From the NCBI GenBank assembly GCA_963969495.1, contig OZ018322.1:157510848-157574847 (forward strand): 64,000 nt of DNA. Direction: 5' to 3'. Each line of letters starts with the position of its first letter. Position 1 is the first letter of the stretch. Below are positions 55,556 through 64,000 of the stretch, piece after piece. The DNA is from Ceratothoa steindachneri (Eukaryota > Arthropoda > Malacostraca > Isopoda > Cymothoidae). Both the position numbers and the translations under genes were made by a program. The notes beneath the pieces were generated by a model. The model was not told where the DNA came from. It did not search any database and saw nothing but the letters and a program-made list of their open reading frames with translations.

Positions 55556-57690
55556 ATCATTACTATTACAATCTTAACACATTTATATGCTAAAATAATA
55601 AAAACGTGTCTAATACATACAAACTATCATTGTGTCCATTGTTAAGAGCGTCGTTACGAGGTTAACAGCACTTTTTCAATCCCGGGAATATCATTTTACC
55701 CTACACTTTATAATCTATAATCCCATCGTGACAAGTGGGCTTATGGTCAATTGATCCATTATTTCAACCCTGTACAGATTCCATGTAGCTAATAGCAAAT
55801 TTTTTGTTCCTTTAGATCCTTTTTTTACATGCAGTATCTGTCTCATTATATTTAATTTTGCTGTAAAATAAACGTGATCATTTATCCCTTAAATTATTCT
55901 CTCATGTAGCTTCTCCACATAGTCATGATACAATTTTACTCTGTTTCCCTCAGAGAGGGACAATTTTATATATTAAAATTTGAGATACTTTTATTTTTTA
56001 TGATAGATGAAGTATGTGGGGTATATTTGTGATTAAATATGCCAGGTAAGACAGATAACAATAAATAACTTAAAGTTATCTTACTTTTTTACACCATTGC
56101 ATGCATTATTGTTCAAAAACTTTTGATAACGTTTTGTTTTAAGTTCTTTAAATCTGGGTTGACAAATTCAAGAAAAGGGGTCATTTTTCGACCTTGTCTG
56201 CTTTTCATATTTATTTAATGTTCAATCATAGATATGACTGAAGTAATCTTAATAACTCTTGGTTATTTTTATTTTTATCGCTATAATTATTTTTTCAGTT
56301 TAACGCGTGAGGAAAAATATTAGTTGGAATTAGAGCAAGGCAAAGCATAGGGCAGTTATGCAAGGAATTCGATGATTTATTAAACATATTTTTTTTGTGC
56401 TTGACTTACATTCACTCTCTGTTTTTAAAGTAAAATAGGATTTATTCACTTATTCACATCTCGTAACCTCAAGTAATCGCCTATACCTACACACCTCTGT
56501 GCTACAACATACTTTCACTTTTGATTCTTCTTTACTTTCTCCCATTCACTTCTATGGTTACAGAGTCGGCATAACACAACTCCCAGTTTTTCTGTTGAAA
56601 ATCTCAACTTTATCCTTTTAATTATCAAGCTCACACATCTATAATTCACCAATGCGCCATCATACTCCTTGATCAAAAGCTTTGACATTTAATCTTAACT
56701 ACTAGCTCCTAATCTACACCAAATTGCGCTTCATTACCTCTATCCAACGCAAACTCTTCATTCCCTTTTACATATGTCCGGCTCACATAGAGCCGGCTTC
56801 TGTCACCTCCCTTTTTTAACCACACTGACTACTACTCCACTCTCTACCACAGCGCATATGCACTTCGCATTCCACATACCCACTCGGTTCACACTTCAAA
56901 GTGGATTAACCAGCATTTATGGACAGAGATTTGACAGACCTGCCCATTAACCTATAGCGTTTTACGCTATAGCTAAGAGAAAGAAATAAGGATGATGTAT
57001 TTACAGGCCATCGGCTCTTAGTAGGGATTAGTCGTATTCTACGATGCTCGAATGAGAATGCTTTGGTGGAAGTTTTATGCCCAGTAGAAGAAAAGAAAGA
57101 TTTGTCAAAATTTAGCTCACAAAAGATCATATCTTCTTTGCATATGATATTAAAAAGCAGCATGAGCGATGCCTTCGTTGGTGTTTATCTTATTTTTGAA
57201 AATATATTTATATTTTTAAGAAGTTATAAATTAACTTTAAGCAAAGTCGACTTTTTTGAGTTTTGTAGATGCTCTTAATATTTCAGTATAATCGCCAAAT
57301 ACGGGATTATATCTAAAGAGTTGTCCGATGAATAACATTCCAAAGTTCATATATTTATAGAGTCTCGCCTACGCCTGGCGCTCTACTATATTAGATAAAT
57401 TTACTAAATTTCGGTAACCAAGCTTCACCTCATACTTACAAGACCCTGCAAGTTTATTCACTCGACAAATCATTCAATACAATCTATACTCAAAGAATAT
57501 CATGCAAATCGATGATAAATGAAAGAAAATTACTTAATGCTTACTAAGTAAATTTCTGGTAGGAATTGTGTGAATATAACCAAATAAATCCGGATATCAG
57601 AAATAAAAACCCCAAATTGCATGATTTTTTTTGCCAATGCGAAAGCAATTTCAGGAGAAGGAAGAAAGAAAATAAAGTCAATACAGTTTT
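55556..57690. other. No gene recognised
   Basis: AT-rich sequence. A small perfect hairpin CCGGCTC-ACATA-GAGCCGG lies at about 56787-56806. Short frames at 56906-57163 and 57063-57278 overlap on opposite strands and show no motif. Confidence 0.5.
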
Positions 57691-58651
57691 TTATCTCAAG
57701 GCGTAATTTTCTTCGTCGTCAGCTTATTAGTCCGTCTTTATACTGGGTCGCTGTTTTTGATGAGCCAATTCCACCTGTTTCTCTCTCCCGCCATGCTGGT
57801 CTCCAGTCCCTTCTCCATCATGTCAGCTTGTATGCAGTCTCTTCATCTAATCTTGAATCTTCCTCTCCTCCTCCTTGCCTGTATTTCTATCTCAAAAACT
57901 CTTCTATCGTCACTCTCTTCATTATGTGCCCATACCATCTAAGTCTTGCTTCCTGTGACTTCTTCAAAATCTTCGCCACCTTTATTGTTCATCTGATCCT
58001 TGTATTTGTGATTTTGTCATCCCTCGTCACGCCACACATCCATCGCAGCATAGGTATTTCTGCTAGTTCCATCCTCTTCTCATTGCTCTTCTTTACAGGC
58101 AATGCCTCTGCTCCATACATTATAGTGGTCTTACAACAGTTTTGCATAATTTCCCTTTAATTCCACTGGCATTTTCCTGTTACACATTACCCCCGATATA
58201 TCCCTCCAACTCTTCCATCCCGCTTGGATCGTTCCAGGTACTTTCTTATCCTCATTTCCATCTACTGATATAGTACATCACAAATACTTGAAGGCATCTC
58301 CTTTCTTCATTTCTATACCATCTAACCTAATGCTTTTACCGCTGTCTTGCTCTTCTTCCGTACACTTCATATTTTCTCTCTTTGTTCTACATATCTTCAT
58401 CTTTTTGTTTTCAAGTACTAATCACAACTCCTCAAGCCTTTGCTCTACCTCTTCTTGAGACTAACTGGCTAAAATCACATCTGCATACATCATGTCCCAG
58501 GGTATCCTCCCTCGTATGTTCTCAGTTAACACGTCAAAGACAATGTTAAATTGTGAAGGGGCTTGACGCAGAGCCCTGATGCATCCTCACCTTCATGCTA
58601 AAACTGTCTACCATGCCTGCCCTATTACACTCCTTATCTCAAGGCGTAATT
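57691..58651 (-). mobile_element. RTE-clade LINE, 5'-truncated, with perfect 18-bp target duplication
   Basis: TTATCTCAAGGCGTAATT occurs at 57691-57708 and again at 58634-58651, bounding 925 bp of minus-strand RTE sequence. The 3' end of the element lies at 57709, next to GACGACGAAGAA-like tail bases. The 5' end is truncated within the RT. A perfect long duplication is the hallmark of target-primed insertion. Confidence 0.88.
57709..58633 (-). pseudogene. RTE LINE, end of reverse transcriptase and C-terminal domain
   Basis: The minus strand reads KVRMHQGSALRQAPSQFNIV, ENIRGRIPWDMMYADVILAS (58530-58470), then LVLENKKMKICRTK, IQAGWKSWRDISG, and later RWYGHIMKRV and KYRQGGGEEDSRL. RT motif B (HQGSAL), motif C (YADD changed to YADV) and the C-terminal RWYGHVMRR-type block identify an RTE-clade element. 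Stops and frameshifts break it. The plus-strand open frame 57621-58160 is its antisense shadow. Confidence 0.82.
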
Positions 58652-59890
58652 GGAAAACTAAAGATTTAATCTGATTTGGTTGCCCGGATTACATCTGTAT
58701 ATTCTGTTTTCTATGGTAATCTACAATGGATACTTTCATATCATCCTAAGTTAATTGGACTATCGATTAAGAGTTTGGCCTTGAATTCTTTTGCTAAATA
58801 GTCGTTTCCTTATGCAGAGATTATATGTTTTGGGAATACAAAGGATTAGAGTGGGGCCAAAGAGGGGATTCGCATCAAGAATCAGTAAGGAAAAATGGAT
58901 AAATTGATAAATAGAAATGACTGGTAATAAAATGTGGGATAAAAAGCCTACAGTGAGTAATGTGACAGCTTTTCTCTTAAAAATCATAGTGGTGCTCTTT
59001 TATCAAGATGCGTAATTGTGTTTTCAATTTTCCGTGCTGGGATATATGAGCATGGAAAAAAGCCAGAGTTGCTATTTTATTTCTTTCATAGCAAAAATGC
59101 TTGGGGGGATATTTTTGCTAACTTCCCACCTTTATAGTATTTGCACGATCCTATGAATTACTAATGCTCTTGCATATCTTTTTCTCTTCTAGTGAGTTGA
59201 AAGACTCACACCTGAGCAATGGGAATTGTTAGATAACAAATTATTGCTTACATACAGCAGTAGCTGCGATTACAGATACCATTTCTTCTGTGATTTCCAC
59301 GTTTCAAATCTGTCGCCAAGAATGTTCTTTAGGCCATTTTTTTGGTGTTTCTCCTGACAATCTTTCGTTAAACAGTTCATAAAGTTGTTTTTTTTATAAC
59401 AGTATTTAATGTTTCTGAAAAGAAATTATTTATTGGCACTAACCATTCGCTTACGGTCTCTGTTATTTATACCTTCCTAGTGGCGATAACAAGCAGTGCA
59501 ATCTCCGGTTGAAAATTTTCGAAGTTGTTCAAAGTGGTGAACTTACATAAAGGGGGAAAATTAGTAAAATCTGCATTAAACTCGTAAAGTACAAAGAAGA
59601 ATAATTGGAATAATATAATCCAGGAGTGAATACAATTTTTCTGTGCATGTTCTAAATTCCCGAGCAAAGTAGGTCCCATAATAGACATGCACTCTTGGTC
59701 CAAATGTTGATTCCACAATGAGTTTAATTTTAACTGTAGGCTAGCAATGCTGCATCTTAAAATCAAATCAAAAAATGGCAAATGTTGTTTGCCTAATGGG
59801 GACACGAATGCTTACCCTGATGTTAAAGAAGCTTGTGATAAAAATGAGTTTGCACTGAGTTTACCTTGCCAGCAATCCAGGAAAAGAGAA
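58652..59890. other. No gene recognised
   Basis: AT-rich sequence. The 112-codon minus-strand frame at 59467-59805 shows no domain and is not called as a gene. Confidence 0.45.
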
Positions 59891-59898
59891 ACCTTTAC

Positions 59899-60085
59899 CA
59901 CACGGAGTAGAATTGGCTTCCAATAGCGTTTAGAACTCCCCCGATCTGTGAAGAAGGCGCGTTCACGATTAGGAGACTCCGCAATTTTGTGGGACCAATG
60001 GGGCTGACAGTGTGTTTGGTGTAAGCCTGCATAATCGTCAAACCTTTTGGGAACTGTTTCACCAACATGATAAAAGTTGCTGCCA
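59899..60085 (-). CDS. Candidate internal exon of unknown gene
   Basis: On the minus strand a 187-bp stop-free segment begins right after an acceptor-like CTGTTTTCCACAG and ends in a donor-like GTGTG|GTAAAGG. The encoded peptide includes FIMLVKQFPKGLTIMQAY and LLIVNAPSSQIGGVLNAI. The sequence is less AT-rich than its surroundings and hydrophobic stretches suggest part of a membrane or enzyme domain, but I do not recognise it. No neighbouring exon was found with confidence. Chance or a decayed gene are the alternatives. Confidence 0.3.
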
Positions 60086-63000
60086 CTGTGGAAAACAGTT
60101 TGCGTCCTAAAGAACGGAAAGACTTAAATAGGGATGGGCCGTTATAAAGGATACAACCTTATGACAAGTTTTTATCTTGGGTTAACCTTTTCATTGTTCA
60201 TGTACATTTTTTTCTCAAACTACAGGAGCAGGAAGTCCTTTCACAATATTATTTAGGATCCACTGCATCGGTAATCCGCTTGGCTAGAGGATGGGTCAAA
60301 TTTATAATGGAAAAGGTAAGAGATAAATATTATTAGTAAGATGAAATCCAGGACCAAATCACAGACAATATTTAAGGAATTCGTGCAATAATAATCGAAT
60401 AAAGCAGATTACAATGCACACCGAGTATCTCCATCTATTTTTTAATGAAGTGCAACCTAACTTAGTATCCGGAACTAAAGCCAATGACATGGAAACTTAC
60501 ACTGTAGCAAAAAAGAATATATGCAAATAGATCAACCTCAACCTAATCTAATCCTATCATATTCAAGGACTGTGCAGAGTCTTTTATTTGTTTAAGATCT
60601 TAATTTATTTTGGTAAATAGTATAAATAAAGCAAGTAAAAATCGAATATTTTTTATGTATATGTAGTTTTATTTTTTTTAACATACAAATGTGATATTCT
60701 GATCAATTGGAGTAAATTAGTATGCCAATTCATGTCATTTAATTCGGAGGAATTGCTCAGCAAAATTGTTTTTCAATTTTGATTGGTGTATATTGAATTA
60801 TCCCACGTCAGCAAATCATTAAGAGAATTAGTTTTAAAATTAGATTAATTTTGCCTATTATGATGGGCCCGTGGCAGATGCATTCTGTTATTGGTCTAAT
60901 ACATAATCCAGGGAATTCGGTTATTTACATACTATACCTAATTGAAAATATGTTCATGTTTTAAGATTAAGAATGTGTCTCATTGAACCACACAATTGAC
61001 TAAATAGTGTAGCACAGAAAAAAACACCCTGTTACAGCTGAAAACTGGAGGATAGGCAAGCCCCTCAATGCCTTTCGCCTTCGTACTCTGAAAAACGACC
61101 TGAGTTTTATTCTTAATTCACATCTTTTTTCTCTACTTTCTTGGCAAACAGCTTCTCACGTTGGTTCCTGTCCGACGGATAATTTTGTACGCTAGTTGCC
61201 AATCAGGAGGAATGGTATTATTCGACTACCTTTTGGCTCTTGTTGTAAGATCGCGGTGTTATGATAGCTGTATTCTTCCCTTCTAGTTAGTTAATTGTCG
61301 TTTAACCATCATACCCCTAAATATCGGTCTCGTGTTAGTCCGGAGACGTGCCTTCATCGAAGGATTTAGATGGTTTTAAGTTTTGCCAGCCAAAATATCT
61401 ATTGGTCTCGAAGGCTTATTATCATCAAGAAATCTTGAATTATATAATGAAGTAATACATATTGATAGGGAGGAAAAGTGAATTTCTAGGATAGAGGTAA
61501 TCTCCCGGGGTGCAGGGAGTAGCTCACTCAAACAACCTATTTGAGAAGGGGACTCATTTTCAAACAATTCTCTTACCCTAATGAGGAAGTAGTCAACCCT
61601 TAGCTGTCAGGGTAGAGCCCTACAAATGAATCAAAAGATTGAAGAAAAAATATATCGAAAAGAATGAGGCCAGGATCCGAAAATATATTCTGAAAGGGAA
61701 GATTTATAGTGTTGACTAGTATGTGATTTGGTCCACGTCTCTCTGTGTGATTTAGTCCAGGTGTATGCGTACTGGCCCTGCTCTAATACGTACAGATTGC
61801 CGTCCCTGGTTCAATACCTGCAAGATGATCTAGGACTATATATCTTCCATATATTTTCCCTACCTTTGACACCATTTTCTTTGCAGATCTCTCCTTATTA
61901 ACTTTCTGCATGATCGTTCATCCTTGCTATTGCTCTTTAAATTCGAAGGGAATGATTTCACAGGATGGATCATCCTGAGTGCTTTAATTTGATGGTGGTA
62001 TCGGGCCACCTATATCTCTCCTTGTGTCCTTTTTCTAAGAGGTCGCAGAAGGGGTCCTTGAAGCCACGATGGGAAACATCTGAAGCAGACCTCTCGTAAG
62101 ATAAGAAAGTAAACTAACACTTGGAGTTCTTTTCAAACCTAATTATTAAACTCCTGGGTTGGGTCATCATGAAAAATAAAGTTCTCTAAAGGGAAATATG
62201 ACGTGGCTAAGGCGCTTCTCTATTTCTAGGGGAGAGAAAATGTAAAAATAAAGTGCAATCACGACCAAATTGAATTCCAAGCAAGCTTCAAGACACAAGT
62301 GCCGTTATCCTGGTATTATTTTTCTTATCAGTACTTTGGAATTTGAAAAGAAGCAACTAAATTTGCAAAGAAGATTCAACGCTAAATTTGTGTGACCCTT
62401 TCAAAGGCTGTTCACGATTCATCTTTCTTGTGCGTCGTCGTGTGCGTGCAGTGTGGCAAATCCGCAATAGCTTCCACTAAGTGAGCCAACAATTGCGCAC
62501 ATTATAAAATTGAGCAGCGACAATTTAAGGTCGAACATTAAGCGCCGACTATTGATCACGGAAGTTAAGGCGTACGACAATTTACATGCAATGAGTATTG
62601 AGCGGATAGACAATAGAGCGCCCAGGGAATTAAGCTTAGCCATAAAGTGATGATAAGGATTATATTAATGGCGTTTAATTAATTCTAAACAAAGAACCTT
62701 AAATATCTGATATAAAATAGATAAAAATATCTTAATATTTAACCTTATTACACGTAGTTTTTAATAACTTTATTGTTGTTGTGCGCGATTGTCCCTGCTT
62801 TTCAAAAAAATTTGTTGCCATCTTGGCTCAACTAAATTCCTTCTCAAAGTGGTAAGGAGATAATCCTTTAGCGGTCTGTGCGACTAGGCTTTTTCTATGA
62901 CTTTCTTTTAACACACTCTAAACTACTGACCTCCCAAGTTCTATAACCGCGGTAGCTCTAGTTAATCCTGCGCCTACTAGAAGGTTTTCTGCACCTTTTT

Positions 63001-64000
63001 CCTCTTCTGTGTGCCAAAGAGTTCTGGTTTCTTTAGAAAAGTGATTGATTTCGGTATCGAAAACATTTCCCAGCCTAAACCATTTAAGAAGAAACTTGTT
63101 CAATCTTCTTTAATTATTTTAAGATCTCAAGACCTGAAGATGGCAATAAACACAATTTCTAAAAGGCGGGTCTGTACCATTGTCCTTGCCCAGAAGAGAA
63201 ATGATGGAAACCACTGTCCTGCACCAACAAATTTACAAAGTAATCTTGACCTCATATGCGCTACACCAGCCAAGGGTTTTGAGCAAATAGAAAAAGAAAC
63301 TGGTTAGAGAGCTTAACTTTCTATTGTAATACCTCGAAAACGAGAAACTCAACGGCAACTAACGTGGAAATAGCCATCTGAGATCTGTTGGAGAGTGGCC
63401 CATGTCCAGTTACTTTATTGTTTTTGTCTCCAACTCATTATCAAATTTGTACCTTAAAAAACGTACAGGATGGAGGGAGCAATTTCCTTGAGCAGAACCT
63501 ATGTGAATTCTGGCCAATTAGGAGAATATGAGGAGTCTTGTTCTATTTCCATCTTTTAACCTGATTGCCTTCAGAAAAAGATGATATGTCTCCGTCCTGC
63601 CTGTCCTCACGAGGTGCTAAGATTTGGTTAGCCTTAGCGCAAATACACCTGGAAAATAGTTACTCTCTCATTTTATATTGCGAGGTTCTGCCTTTTCAAA
63701 GGCTCGTATTCGAGGAAATGAAGAGTCCTCTGGTTCCAGTCGAACACGGTGAAATACTAGAGATAGCTATTATTAATGTTAATTGTCTGAAATTTGTATG
63801 ATAAAAACTTTCGTTTTCCTGTTCTAATGTGTTATTATTTTCTCTTGACGTAAACACTTACTATGGATGAGAGATGGTTGACGATTTCATGGAATCATTT
63901 TCTTTTAATTCAAATTGACTTCCTCTAACCCTCTCCAATCAAGAAGAGATTTGAGCATATTATTGACATATCTCTCTCCATCACAGGGTTTAGATGGGTA
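60086..64000. other. No gene recognised to the end of the window
   Basis: Mostly AT-rich. The best small frame is a 74-codon ATG-initiated minus-strand ORF at 62419-62643 with two hydrophobic stretches. It has no motif, splice signals or homologue I can recall, so it is not called as a gene. Frames at 61376-61567, 63011-63307 and 63565-63801 are likewise unsupported. Confidence 0.45.

Noticed and set aside
57621..58160. 179-codon plus-strand open frame
   Set aside because: It is antisense to the RTE LINE, whose minus-strand motifs are clear.
62419..62643. 74-codon ATG-started minus-strand ORF as a small membrane protein
   Set aside because: No motif, no homologue recalled and no splice or promoter context; a chance frame of this length is expected in 64 kb.

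Overview
This is a 64-kb window of an AT-rich eukaryotic genome. It is packed with decayed transposable elements, long (TA)n microsatellites and degenerate tandem repeats. No intact host gene could be recognised. The element mix is that of an invertebrate animal: CR1, L2, I-clade and RTE LINEs, several Penelope-like elements (PLEs), piggyBac, hAT and mariner/Tc1. A crustacean or similar arthropod is my best guess, but that is inference only. No bacterial or phage organisation is present. Nearly every coding stretch is broken by stops, frameshifts or deletions, so most entries are pseudogenes.

Layout. 1-1.2 kb: one end of an unnamed repeat family (terminal module plus a degenerate GATCTC array). 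2.4-6.3 kb: a PLE (RT plus GIY-YIG) split by a 1.3-kb pyrimidine-rich insert holding six ~80-bp tandem units. 6.3-7.25 kb: a decayed member of a multicopy invertebrate protein family of unknown function. 9.8-17.3 kb: an I-clade LINE (gag with zinc knuckles, endonuclease, RT remnant, RNase H), split by a probable ~1.6-kb solo LTR. 17.6-19.3 kb: a broken minus-strand gene of unknown origin. 20.07-21.03 kb: a deleted mariner. 22.4-29.14 kb: a second, inverted copy of the unnamed repeat family, interrupted by a decayed piggyBac at 24.68-27.13 kb. 29.5 kb: a tRNA-like SINE head. 29.9-37.4 kb: a PLE cluster in both orientations. It includes a hAT element nested in a PLE with a near-perfect 8-bp target duplication, and two hairpin-forming palindromes. 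38.4-45.08 kb: an L2 LINE with a nearly full-length CR1 LINE inserted in its endonuclease; the CR1 ORF1 carries an SGNH-esterase domain with its catalytic motifs still visible. 46.79-48.22 kb: an unidentified foldback element with 127-bp repeats in head-to-head arrays. 49.28-50.53 kb: a second mariner. 50.6-51.9 kb: two Tc1/mariner (maT-like) fragments. 52.07-54.21 kb: two PLE copies head to head around a (TA)n tract. 54.2-55.6 kb: two coding-like islands of unknown origin with GC-rich third positions. 57.7-58.63 kb: a 5'-truncated RTE LINE bounded by a perfect 18-bp target duplication. The rest, to 64 kb, is AT-rich with one possible exon at about 60 kb.

The elements do not form a pathway. 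What the window records is a history of nested insertions (CR1 in L2, hAT in PLE, piggyBac in the satellite-like repeat, LTR in I-LINE) and repeated inversion events around PLEs. The strongest candidates for undescribed biology are the composite GATCTC-array repeat family, the 127-bp foldback element, and the broken minus-strand gene at 17.6-19.3 kb. All calls come from reading and translating the sequence; no database search was possible.
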